The position numbers and the translations under genes were made by a program. A DNA stretch of 64,000 nt from CAUZIZ01 sp965219855 (lineage in GTDB: Bacteria > Acidobacteriota > UBA6911 > RPQK01 > JAJDTT01), in assembly GCA_965219855.1 (NCBI GenBank), contig CBDCOR010000025.1, positions 1-64,000 on the forward strand. Direction: 5' to 3'. The notes beneath the pieces were generated by a model that worked only from the letters and a program-made list of their open reading frames with translations, searched no databases and was not told where the DNA came from. This document shows positions 50,243 through 58,658 of this stretch, in pieces. Position 1 is the first letter of the stretch, and every line of letters begins with the position of its first letter.

Positions 50243-50986
50243 TCAAAGACTCCCACTGCGGATCTGGCCGACGATCTTCTCCAGGCTGTCAGCGATGGCG
50301 TCCAGCATTTGCTCCCCCTTTTGGGCAGTAGCGACAGTAGGGTTACCCCAGTGACCTGGCTCACTCCACTCGTCCATGCGGCGAAACTCGACCACACTGG
50401 AGGCGTATTCTGACTCACGATGGATGCTGTTGTCGCGGAATCGATCGGTCTTCACCAAGTCGGGGTGAATGGCCAACATCAAGGAGGTCTCCATCTCCCC
50501 GGCGTGCCCCGATCCTGCGACTCCCGCCTCTTTGATCTTCTCCAAGCTGGCTGCAGCTACTTCCCACCAGGAGGCCCCATAGACCCGGGCTCCGTCGTGC
50601 TGCTCCTTCAAGTGCTGAAGGGCCACCCTGAGATCGGGCTGATTGCCACCATGACCGTTGACGATCAGCACCTTGTTGAATCCAGCCCCAACCAATCCTG
50701 AGACCGTTTCCACTATGACCCGGATGTGAGTCTCCGAGGTCGCGGTAAGACTTCCCCCGAAGCGCATGTGGTGAAAAGAGTAGCCCAGCCACTGGGTGGG
50801 CAGACACGCCACCTGGTCGGGGATGCGCTGGTCCAACCGGTTGACGATCTCCGCGGTCTCCAGGGTATCGGTCAAGAGAGGCAAATGGGGGCCGTGCTGC
50901 TCGAAGGAGGCAATGGGATAGACGCCGACCAGTCCCTCCCGGTCTAGCTTCTGGATATCGGGCCAGTTCATTTCACCGAGTTTCAT
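50243..50986 (-). CDS. creatininase family protein
   Basis: A 247-residue member of the creatininase (creatinine amidohydrolase) family. All metal-ligand motifs are present: SFEQHGPHLPLLTDT (Glu, His, Asp), VNGHGGNQPD, and SGHAGEMETSLML (Glu). The family includes creatininase and several amidohydrolases of coenzyme and antibiotic pathways, so the exact substrate is open. It overlaps the upstream PhyH gene by 14 bases and is probably translated together with it. Confidence 0.93.
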   Translation of the reverse strand: MKLGEMNWPDIQKLDREGLVGVYPIASFEQHGPHLPLLTDTLETAEIVNRLDQRIPDQVACLPTQWLGYSFHHMRFGGSLTATSETHIRVIVETVSGLVGAGFNKVLIVNGHGGNQPDLRVALQHLKEQHDGARVYGASWWEVAAASLEKIKEAGVAGSGHAGEMETSLMLAIHPDLVKTDRFRDNSIHRESEYASSVVEFRRMDEWSEPGHWGNPTVATAQKGEQMLDAIADSLEKIVGQIRSGSL

Positions 50987-51758
50987 GTTTGAAAAGGGGC
51001 TCTATGCCCACCCCTGCTTCGCCGCCAAAGTGTGCGGGCAGCCCGGAGAGATCGTGGTAACACCGGGCCCCGTCTGCAAAATAGTGGCAGACGAGAGATC
51101 TACGGGACCTTCGAATGTCCTTACGCCAGCCTCCACCATGTAGCAGATTCGCGTGCCAGAAGAGAACGTCTCCCTTTCGGGCCTGGAAAGACCTGGGCTG
51201 GAGGTCGTGCTTCTCTATGAGTTCGGCCACCGCAGGCTCGTAGCTGCGCTTGTAGACATCCCACTCCTGCTCCTGAAACTCCCCGGCTTCAATTCCAACG
51301 TCTTTCGAAAGGAGGTAGGGAAGTCTATGCGAGCGCGGGAAATACTCCAACAGACCGCAGTCGGGTTCCAGATCCTCGAACGAAATCCAGGCAGCTGTGA
51401 GATACCCAGGGGGATCTGTGGTCATGTGGATCGAGTCGGAGTGGGCTGGCTGCTCGGTTCCCTTGTGGGCGGTGATGGTTTGGAAGGGACGAGTTTGCCT
51501 ACCGAAGATAAGGTCGGTGATGCGCAAGATCTTCTCGTCCTCCAGGATCTCTTTGATTTCCGGAACGCAGTTGTGGGTGTTCAGGTAGCGCTCCGGCCAG
51601 GGATCGTCTGGGATAGGACTCTCGAAAAACGCCTGGCGATTCTGCTGGTAGAAACGCTCGTAGCCTGCCCACACCCGGTCCAACTGGTCCGAATCAATCA
51701 GCTCTGGGACGATCAGATAGCCTTCTTCGGCAAAGCAGGTACAAGCCGCCGCCTCCAC
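50973..51758 (-). CDS. phytanoyl-CoA dioxygenase (PhyH) family protein
   Basis: A 261-residue non-haem Fe(II)/2-oxoglutarate dioxygenase of the PhyH family. The opening YLIVPELIDSDQLDRVW is typical, the HxD iron motif is AHSDSIHM, the distal His lies in WHANLLHGGG, and an Arg-containing RRSLVCHYF follows to bind 2-oxoglutarate. It starts at a GTG behind an in-frame stop. It overlaps the creatininase gene by 14 bases. PhyH and creatininase genes travel together in many environmental acidobacteria and sponge-associated bacteria; the substrate is unknown. Confidence 0.93.
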   Translation of the reverse strand: MEAAACTCFAEEGYLIVPELIDSDQLDRVWAGYERFYQQNRQAFFESPIPDDPWPERYLNTHNCVPEIKEILEDEKILRITDLIFGRQTRPFQTITAHKGTEQPAHSDSIHMTTDPPGYLTAAWISFEDLEPDCGLLEYFPRSHRLPYLLSKDVGIEAGEFQEQEWDVYKRSYEPAVAELIEKHDLQPRSFQARKGDVLFWHANLLHGGGWRKDIRRSRRSLVCHYFADGARCYHDLSGLPAHFGGEAGVGIEPLFKHETR

Positions 51759-51779
51759 CTTATCGATCTGGCCGACTAG

Positions 51780-51965
51780 CTACTTTTCCCTGATGAGATC
51801 CTTGTAATCTGGACGATCCAACCAAGGGATCCTATCAACTTGCTCCATATCACCCCATCCCTCCTGAGCGTTCCCAAAAACCTCAAGGAGGCCTACGCGC
51901 CCAGGTCTGGATGAGCCACGAGCTGCCACAGCCCGTGGATCGGAAGAGAATTCCAGGCTAGGAGC
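51780..51965 (-). pseudogene. possible 3' remnant of a gene upstream of PhyH
   Basis: A minus-strand frame without a convincing start reads ...QVDRIPWLDRPDYKDLIREK and stops at 51780-51782, directly before the PhyH start. The last 30 codons look protein-like (charged, amphipathic); further upstream they do not. It may be the tail of a gene lost when the neighbouring repeat and intron arrived. The rest of the 51783-52089 stretch holds the R1 flanking module at about 52018-52089. Confidence 0.3.
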
Positions 51966-52089
51966 CTGTCCGAGTAATGGTCAGAGTTGCGCGTGCGACC
52001 TACAACTTGCAACTCTTCTTGAAGTTTCAGCTTAGCAGCGCCACCGGCTGCGCCGGATCGTACCTGAAAGAAACTTCAGTCGAGGGATG

Positions 52090-52164
52090 ATAGGGTAGGG
52101 AAGCACGGTCACCCGGCTCCCCTCCCTCCAAACTGCACGTGCGATTCTCCCGCATACAGCTCTC
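52090..52164 (-). ncRNA. group II intron domains V and VI, copy 2
   Basis: Domain V at 52130-52164 matches copy 1 except at its last base: CAGTTT here, CAGTTC in copy 1. The closing G-C pair becomes G-U. Domain VI and the ACCCTAT end are the same as in copy 1. Confidence 0.82.
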
Positions 52165-52167
52165 CAG

Positions 52168-53526
52168 TCAGTAGGTTCCTATGGATTGGACGAAACGGAT
52201 ATGGGCGTCAGTCAGGCTCGTGAACCCATGATCCGTAAAGAAGGCGTTGGGCCAACGGTGATTTCGACAGAGGCGTTTTCTATTCTTCCGGTTGCGCTTC
52301 AGAAGCAGGCGTCGCAAACGACGACGGATCAGACCGTCGTAGTCCTTGAAGATGTTCCAATGACAGTGCCGGAAGTAGTTGAACCAGCCTTGCGTCGAGC
52401 GATTGAGCCGCTGGAGGATGACCTCCAGCGAGTCGCCCGACTTGCGCGGCGTCAGCTCGTGAATGCGCTCGACGAACTTTCGGTGGCTCTTCGCTCGTGG
52501 AAACCGAAAACGGCCTCGGAACGAATCGCCCAAGAACGAAAAGCTCTTCTCTCGCGAGTCCACGATGTGTGTCTTCTCGGGATGCAGTCTCAGCCCGTTG
52601 TCCTCCACCCAGTCCCGCCCTTCGGCCAGGGCCGCTTCAGCCTCCTCGGGTGCGCGACACAGCAGGACAAAGTCATCCGCGTAGCGCACCATCTGGAAGC
52701 CCAGATCGGCCATCCGATGGTCCAGGGGATTGAGGTAGGCATTCGACAACACCGGAGAAAGAACGGCGCCTTGGGGGACTCCGGCTTCCGGAATCCACTT
52801 ACGCAGCTCTTCCAGTATCCCCTGATTCAGAAACAGCTGAACCAGGCCCAGCACGCGGCGATCCGATATCTTCTGTTGGATCAGGTCCAACAGTCGATCT
52901 TTCGGGATCGTATCGAAGTAACCCTTCAGATCCGCGTCGACGACATACACATAACCGGCTTCGAGCAGCTCTTCGACGTACCGCAGTGCGCCGTGGCACC
53001 CTCGCCCATGACGAAAGCCGTAGCTTCGATCATGGAACGTGGCCTCCAGAATCGGCTCGATCCCGTGGACCAAAGCCGTTTGCACGACTCGATCCCGCAC
53101 GGTCGGAATCCCCAGCGGTCGCTTTTCCGAACTGCCTGTTTTGGGAATCCACCTCCGCAGCACCGCTGCCGGACGATAGGTCCCCTCACGCAGTTCTTCC
53201 TGCAACCATTCGAGTTCCTCCCGCTCGTGTTCGGCGAAATCCCCCCACGTTTGCCGGTCCACTCCCGCCGCTCCTTTCCTGCCCAAGACCTTCTCGGCCG
53301 AGCTGGAAAGGTTCCGGCTGCAAAACACCTTATCGATCAGCGTGTGCCATTTCCCTCCTCTCACCTTTCCTTTCAAAAGTGTCTCCAACATGCGATCCGT
53401 CCAAACCGCGCGATGAGCCCACTGTTCGATGCCAGCGGGCTCTCCAGCCGGGCTAGCCGAAAACGGCACTGTGACCGGGATGTAGTCCCGCCTTTGGGCG
53501 GAGTTACGTTTCCGCGATTTAGTCAT
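52168..53526 (-). CDS. ltrA: group II intron reverse transcriptase/maturase, copy 2
   Basis: A 452-residue protein identical to the maturase of copy 1 except for Ala77. It has the same motif A DADLKGYFD, YADD active site, domain X, and no HNH domain. The very low divergence shows recent movement or gene conversion between the two copies. Both copies look able to make functional maturase. Confidence 0.95.
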   Translation of the reverse strand: MTKSRKRNSAQRRDYIPVTVPFSASPAGEPAGIEQWAHRAVWTDRMLETLLKGKVRGGKWHTLIDKVFCSRNLSSSAEKVLGRKGAAGVDRQTWGDFAEHEREELEWLQEELREGTYRPAAVLRRWIPKTGSSEKRPLGIPTVRDRVVQTALVHGIEPILEATFHDRSYGFRHGRGCHGALRYVEELLEAGYVYVVDADLKGYFDTIPKDRLLDLIQQKISDRRVLGLVQLFLNQGILEELRKWIPEAGVPQGAVLSPVLSNAYLNPLDHRMADLGFQMVRYADDFVLLCRAPEEAEAALAEGRDWVEDNGLRLHPEKTHIVDSREKSFSFLGDSFRGRFRFPRAKSHRKFVERIHELTPRKSGDSLEVILQRLNRSTQGWFNYFRHCHWNIFKDYDGLIRRRLRRLLLKRNRKNRKRLCRNHRWPNAFFTDHGFTSLTDAHIRFVQSIGTY

Positions 53527-54118
53527 TTCGCATCTACCTTCCTGCTCCCCTTCGCTCCACCGCGTTTTGCTGCACGGCTTCCCCGCTACTATGGGAGCTC
53601 TGACTTCTGTCGAGCCGCTTCAACCGACCTCACCGGTATCGCCAGGTTCGCTCCCCTTCGGCGGGCGATACTGCACCGCGGGCCTGGGCCATTGCTCACG
53701 CAGCGTCCCCCACTGCGAGCTCTCACGATGGGTCGTCCACGTCCCTCACCCGACAGATCTCCCTGCTTATCTCGTTTGACCTTCCGACCTCTCCATCTCC
53801 AACCACCGCATTGCCATTTCGTCACGGTCGCTTTGTCACGTTACTTCACCGCCGTGACTTGCCGCGTCTATCCCCCCGGGCAGACCGTTCAGGTCGGAGG
53901 GATGGCCGTCGCGCGCGGTCAAGGGTTCGGGCTTTGCCAGGACCCTCCCCGACAGGCTTGGCCGAATCGAGTTCACTTGCGTTACGGATTGGTCGTTCGT
54001 CTCAGGTTGCTCTCCACCCTTCCTCACGGAAACGCAGTTACCACTGTCGACTTCAGGCCGGTAACGTTAGCCTGGAAGGGACTTTCACCCTTCTGATCAA
54101 ACGCCTTCACAGGCGCAC

Positions 54119-54193
54119 TAGCTTCGGCCTCCAGGCCGCCGTCCGAGCCAAAGGCTCGAAGGAAGAAGACTTCGGCCTGGAGCCCAAAGCTAC
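54119..54193. repeat. dispersed palindromic repeat R1, copy h, split by intron 2
   Basis: Begins TAGCTTCGGCCTCCAGGCCG and ends GCTAC at 54189-54193. The other side, with CACCGGCTGCGCCGGATCGT and GAAACTTCAGTCGAGG, lies beyond the intron at about 52018-52089. AATCAAGTTTCACCTTAG follows. 54194-54412 holds a second flank copy and no gene. Confidence 0.85.
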
Positions 54194-54412
54194 ATTCGCC
54201 AATCAAGTTTCACCTTAGTAGCTCCCCAGCCGGGCTGCCCCATTCGAGAAAGAAACTTGAAGCCTCTCGCCACACTGTCCAGTGGCAAGAGACGTGCGAC
54301 GTTCGGACGTTCAGACGTGCGACGATCCCAATCAAGTTTCAGCTTAGGCGTCAACCATCCGGTAACGAAAAAGCTACTTTACCCTACTGATCGACGCCTC
54401 TACACTACCCAG

Positions 54413-55285
54413 ATGGATCACACCACAGAGTCCATGATCGACTTCGATCGCTCCTGTGCGACCTGGACCGCCAAGCCCTACGTACCCCATCCCCACTACG
54501 TCAATGATGGAGGCATGGTTCAGGGGGCGGGGTCGGTCCGGGAGGTGAGGATCGGTTACGAAGCTGTGTGCACTATTACCAATCACGATACCAGGCACAT
54601 CGAGGAACTGTTCCTACTCCATCCATGTCTGGGGGAATTCACCATCCCCAGGCAGGATTTCTTCCTCCTCCCCAGTTACGAGTTTCGAGTCATTTTCACG
54701 CGGACCCACGAGATCGCCATTGACAGGCCAGCATCGGCAGCACAGCTGCAAAGGACCCCTCAACACCATCGCTTTCAAGGTTTCAAACTCAACACCCGCA
54801 CTTTTTCTCAAAGCTCTACTCTGACCACTGCCAAGGAGGTGATCGAGGCAACCTTGGCCAACCTTCCTCTCAACGCTCGCACGACCTACCAGGACCCCGA
54901 TGGACACTACACGGTTTGCCTCCAGTATCCGGCCCGCACCATGAACTTGAATGCAGAAGAGCATTTGTTCCAGGTAGATACGGGCCCCGTTCCCTTTCCG
55001 GAAATGACCGGCTGGGAAGGCGAGCGTCCCTTGTTTGCTTTTCTCTCCTACGTCGCCTTCAGCAGTTTCGATTCCGCCGAGTTCATCCTGCGACGGGAGG
55101 TCGAGCCCTCGGAAAAAGATGAGAAGTGGCTCCACCAGATTCAGGGAAAGTGGCGCTGGGAGCTGCGAGATCCTGACAATCCTCCACCCAGCCATCCCCC
55201 GCGACATCCGTGGCCTTCCGTCTACAACGAGGTTCGCGTTGTCCCAGCACGCAACGAGTTTCTGTGTGCCGGAACGGCCTCCTAA
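54413..55285 (+). CDS. hypothetical protein, paralogue of the 7701 lipoprotein
   Basis: A 290-residue protein without a signal peptide, starting at the ATG at 54413 (MDHTTESMIDF). The upstream extension of the frame lies in repeat sequence. It shares with the 7701-8573 lipoprotein a core that includes YPARTMNLNAEEHLFQVDTG and DSAEFILRR, and both have the same length of 873 bases. Conserved aromatic and acidic residues suggest one fold, perhaps beta-rich. The family is unknown to me. A decayed TPR fragment follows on the same strand. Confidence 0.72.
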   Translation: MDHTTESMIDFDRSCATWTAKPYVPHPHYVNDGGMVQGAGSVREVRIGYEAVCTITNHDTRHIEELFLLHPCLGEFTIPRQDFFLLPSYEFRVIFTRTHEIAIDRPASAAQLQRTPQHHRFQGFKLNTRTFSQSSTLTTAKEVIEATLANLPLNARTTYQDPDGHYTVCLQYPARTMNLNAEEHLFQVDTGPVPFPEMTGWEGERPLFAFLSYVAFSSFDSAEFILRREVEPSEKDEKWLHQIQGKWRWELRDPDNPPPSHPPRHPWPSVYNEVRVVPARNEFLCAGTAS

Positions 55286-55444
55286 ACCCCACTACAACAT
55301 GGGATTCGCACTACTCTGGTGAGACAGGGAAAGCTTCGGGAGGCGCTAGAACGCTATTCTGAGACGCTTCGACTCCGTCCTTACCATGTAGAGGCCCGCC
55401 AGAAGATGCAAGTCGTGCTGGCGCTGCTTCAAAACCAGGGTTAG
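55276..55444 (+). pseudogene. TPR-repeat protein remnant
   Basis: Just after the previous stop the sequence reads PHYNMGFALL, then after a one-base frameshift VRQGKLREALERYSETLRLR and PYHVEARQKMQVVLALLQNQ with a stop at 55442-55444. This is the consensus of a TPR hairpin. No start or upstream repeats are present, so only the 3' end of a TPR gene is left. Confidence 0.65.
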
Positions 55445-55473
55445 TCTCCCTGGGAAAAATGGGACCCGGCTGA

Positions 55474-56730
55474 CTATCTGGAACTTCCCGGTACATGGAC
55501 TTCCTGCTTCAAAAGCAAAGGACGATCCGTACCCGACAGCAGATTGGCGACTCGAATCGTGAGCTTGACGTTCTCGCCCTTCTTCTTTGTAGAAAACGGC
55601 AGCATGGTGGTCGCGTTAGGTGTGAGCCGGAACTCACGACTGGTGTGCGAAACCTCCGACGCCTCGACGGCAAACTGGATCTGGAAAGGGAAAGAAGATC
55701 GATTGGTCAACGCCAGAAAATGGCGTCGTCTTCCGGACTGTGCCGAGGGGGTCACTTTCAACTCCAACGAGCTCTCAGCGACCGCCCGCAGCCACTTCTC
55801 CTTACCCCACAGCATCTCCTCGAAATAGGCCAGGGTGCGGCGCTGCCTGATTGCTTCCCTGACACCCTCTGGATCCGACTGCTTTGCCAGGACCAACGTC
55901 ATGTCGCGACGCTGTCCTCGGGCCTTATCCACAATCTGATCGATCGGCCAGTGAGCATCCGACACGGCGAAAACTGCTAGATCGTTATCTATACACCAGT
56001 CCATGACCTCCTTGAAGAACGAAACCCTGCGATAGTAGTGAGTTCCCTTTCCCCCTATCCAGTGCGAGTTCCTCAGCTCGATTCCGTCCAACCATCCCTT
56101 TTTTAAAAGGGCCTCGGCGTCTGGAACCCAATTTGCACCCGGGTGGGCCCAGATAATGGTCGCTCCCTGGTCGCGAGCCGACTTAATGGCCGTGTCGAAA
56201 TCACTGTAGAACGCGCTCTCGTCTTCAACGAAGTTGACCACGTGGTCGCTGTCAGTGGGCATGTAGCTCGAAGAAGACAGGGTCGTGAGCTCCGCGCCCC
56301 GGATGAGCATCACGCCCAGGGCCTCGGCCAGGGGCTTTACTTTCTCATAAGCACGTCCCTGATCTTCCGGAAATGCCATGCGTTGGTATTCGGGGTGGTC
56401 CGTGATCGAGAGGATATCCAATCCGTCACGCCAAGCCTCCCACACCCGCGTCTCTGGCAAGACCTGCCCATCCGAATAGACGGTGTGGATGTGGAAGTCT
56501 CCTTTGAGTACCAGGTATCCGGCGACCTTGGGGAAGACGATCTCTTCCCGAGCAAGTCCAAGATGACCCGCAACGTAAGGCCATCCGTACAACTCCGCAG
56601 TCTTCTGGGCCGTTGTCTTTTCCTGCGCTTCCGCCTCGGACTTTCCCCCAATCAAATGGGCACCCAAGCACAGGAAAACGAGAAGTCCCAGCTCCCAGGG
56701 AACTGGTTTTCGAAAACCTCTGTTCTTCAT
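55474..56730 (-). CDS. secreted PHP-domain metallohydrolase
   Basis: A 418-residue exported protein with a signal segment (WELGLLVFLCLGAHLIGG). The PHP domain shows all its signatures: GDFHIHTVYSDGQVLPETRV, ILSITDHPEYQRMAFPEDQG, IIWAHPGANWVPDA and FAVSDAHWPIDQIVDKARGQ, which supply the His/Asp/Glu metal ligands. A beta-sandwich-like tail follows from about residue 320. PHP proteins of this type are phosphoesterases; the substrate is unknown. The ATG at 56730 is chosen because GGAGG lies upstream and because the signal segment begins shortly after; the frame is open to 56832. Confidence 0.85.
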   Translation of the reverse strand: MKNRGFRKPVPWELGLLVFLCLGAHLIGGKSEAEAQEKTTAQKTAELYGWPYVAGHLGLAREEIVFPKVAGYLVLKGDFHIHTVYSDGQVLPETRVWEAWRDGLDILSITDHPEYQRMAFPEDQGRAYEKVKPLAEALGVMLIRGAELTTLSSSSYMPTDSDHVVNFVEDESAFYSDFDTAIKSARDQGATIIWAHPGANWVPDAEALLKKGWLDGIELRNSHWIGGKGTHYYRRVSFFKEVMDWCIDNDLAVFAVSDAHWPIDQIVDKARGQRRDMTLVLAKQSDPEGVREAIRQRRTLAYFEEMLWGKEKWLRAVAESSLELKVTPSAQSGRRRHFLALTNRSSFPFQIQFAVEASEVSHTSREFRLTPNATTMLPFSTKKKGENVKLTIRVANLLSGTDRPLLLKQEVHVPGSSR

Positions 56731-57026
56731 CGTTCGTCTGGCCTCCATTCCCTTCTGGTGTCTCTGACTCTCCCAGACCCGTTCACTCGGGGCGCCGCGA
56801 CCAACATACGACGCTTTCGCGGAAAACTCCACGTTTTGATGTTAGTAGTGCGCTAGCCGAGACACAAAAGACCGAGACCTGCCCGAGTTCCCGAAGGTTT
56901 CATCTAGGACTACAGGTAGGAGGCATGTTAGGATTGCCTTATCATCATCGTGCTCCAGCTGCTCGCACGTACACCTCGTCCTTCAAAAGCTGTAAATGGG
57001 GTTAGCGGTAAATAGGATCAAATAGT

Positions 57027-58370
57027 ATGAAGATGGCCGGTTGTCTCCCACTCACTGAATCCCTCCTGAAGCGACGTCATTTCATTCGAACAGGCTGCCT
57101 CAGTCTGCTGGGCATGAATTTGAGTCAGTACCTCAAGGCAAAGAGTGTCATGGGGGCGGCCGGAGTCAATCTCGATAAGATCGCCAAAGCCCAGTCCTGC
57201 ATCCTGGTATGGTTGGAGGGGGGGCCGAGTCAGGTCGACACCTGGGATCCCAAGCCGAACAGCAGTTTCAAAGCTATTTCTACCAACGTGCCCGGAATAC
57301 AGATCTCCGAACTGCTGCCGCGCACTGCCAGGCAGATGGACAAGCTGGCCCTTATCCGTTCCGTCCGGACCGAGGAGAACAACCACGGTGAGGGAACCTA
57401 TTACGCTCTTACCGGCCACCGTCCCACGGCGGCAATGAAGTTTCCCAGCTTGGGTGCCATCATCACCAAGGAGATGGGACCTCGAGGCCAGGTTCCGCCC
57501 CATATGGCCATCCCGGGCTGGAAGCAGGGTTCGTACGGCGATTACCTGAAAGGGGCGTTTTTAGGCTCAACCTATGATCCGATGGTATTGGGGGCCGATC
57601 CCAGCCAGGAGAAATTTCAGGTCGAAGATCTCAGTCTGCCCAAGAGTCTTTCATTCGAGCGTCTGCAGGACCGAAGATCCTTTCTGAACATTGTCGACGA
57701 CCGCTACCGCCAGCGAATGGAAGCTGCGGAGCGCGCCAAGATGGACGGCTTCACCGAGCAGGCACTGAAGATGATCATGACGCCTGAGGTCAGGGACGCC
57801 TTCGACCTGAGCCAGGAATCGGAGAAGACCAAGGATGCTTATGGCCGAACCAGTTTCGGTCAGAGTCTGCTCCTGGCACGCAGACTGGTGGAGGCGGGAA
57901 GCCGCTTCATCACAGCAGCAGGACACGAGCTGAACGGTTGGGATACTCACGCGAACAATGATGAGAGACACGCAAAGAAGCTGACGCCAGGACTGGATGC
58001 GAGCCTTCCCGTGTTACTCGAAGACCTACAGCAACGAGGGCTCCTGGAATCGACCATCGTCATCGTGATGGGTGAATTTGGCCGCACGGCCCACTTCAAC
58101 ACCAAGGGTGGACGGGACCATTGGCCCCAATGCTGGTCTTTGGCCCTGGGAGGTGGGGGAATTCGAGGCGGTCAAGTCGTCGGCGCCAGCGACGAAACCG
58201 GAGGCTACGTGGCAGAGCGCGAGGTCACCATGGGAGATGTGTTCGCAACCATCTACAAGGCCTTCGGAATCGACTGGCACAAGGAATACATGAGCCCAAT
58301 CGGACGACCCATCAAAATTGCGAATTCGATCGGTGACGGAACAGGGCAACCGATTGAGGAGTTGATCTAG
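57027..58370 (+). CDS. DUF1501 family secreted protein (second copy)
   Basis: A 447-residue DUF1501 protein. A twin-arginine-like signal KRRHFIRTGCLSLLGMNLS opens it. The family landmarks are ILVWLEGGPSQVDTWDPKP near 55, GEFGRTAHFNTKGGRDHWPQ near 350, and ATIYKAFGIDWHKEYMSPIG near the end. It is a paralogue of the 856-2286 gene, sharing the order and spacing of these blocks. Here it is convergent with, not upstream of, the DUF1549/DUF1553 gene, from which it is separated by a repeat. A palindrome GAACCGCGGTTC at 58381-58392, 11 bases after the stop, may help end transcription. Confidence 0.9.
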   Translation: MKMAGCLPLTESLLKRRHFIRTGCLSLLGMNLSQYLKAKSVMGAAGVNLDKIAKAQSCILVWLEGGPSQVDTWDPKPNSSFKAISTNVPGIQISELLPRTARQMDKLALIRSVRTEENNHGEGTYYALTGHRPTAAMKFPSLGAIITKEMGPRGQVPPHMAIPGWKQGSYGDYLKGAFLGSTYDPMVLGADPSQEKFQVEDLSLPKSLSFERLQDRRSFLNIVDDRYRQRMEAAERAKMDGFTEQALKMIMTPEVRDAFDLSQESEKTKDAYGRTSFGQSLLLARRLVEAGSRFITAAGHELNGWDTHANNDERHAKKLTPGLDASLPVLLEDLQQRGLLESTIVIVMGEFGRTAHFNTKGGRDHWPQCWSLALGGGGIRGGQVVGASDETGGYVAEREVTMGDVFATIYKAFGIDWHKEYMSPIGRPIKIANSIGDGTGQPIEELI

Positions 58371-58457
58371 CACCGCGGAGGAACCGCGGTTCAGCTTAGT
58401 GGGGCCCCAAGGAGCGCTGGCCCCATTCGAGAACGAAGCCTCGGGATCCTTTCGCGA

Positions 58458-58632
58458 TGAGGTTTCAGCATAGCAGCGCCACCGGCTGCGCCGGATCGTA
58501 CCTGAAAGAAACTTCAGTCGAGGGACGTAGCGGTGACCTCCACGCCGCCGTGCATCAAGCCAAAGGCGCGAAGGAAGAAGACTTCGGCCTGGAGCCCAAA
58601 GCTAGGTCCGCCCAATGAAGTTTCAGCTTAGG
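58458..58632. repeat. full composite repeat containing R1 copy i
   Basis: R1 proper is 58527-58605, with a mutated end (GCTAG in place of GCTAC). The second module with CACCGGCTGCGCCGGATCGT is on the left, and copies of GTTTCAGCWTAG lie at both ends. It separates the convergent DUF1501 and DUF1549/DUF1553 genes. Confidence 0.85.
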
Positions 58633-58658
58633 GGCTGACTCGGAGCCAGAGTAGCTGA

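Larger units (their letters stand above)
52090..54118 (-). mobile_element. group II intron, copy 2 (inserted in R1 copy h)
   Basis: A 2029-bp intron, nearly identical to copy 1, on the same strand. It starts GTGCGCC at 54118 and ends ACCCTAT at 52090. The one-base length difference from copy 1 comes from two small indels in the 5' RNA region (CACCGGTATC against CACCGGGTATC, and GCGCGCGG against GCGCGG). The 5' exon ends CCGAAGCTA and the 3' exon begins CATCCCTCGACTGAAG, so the same base of the repeat is used as in copy 1. The 53527-54118 stretch is intron RNA only. Confidence 0.9.
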
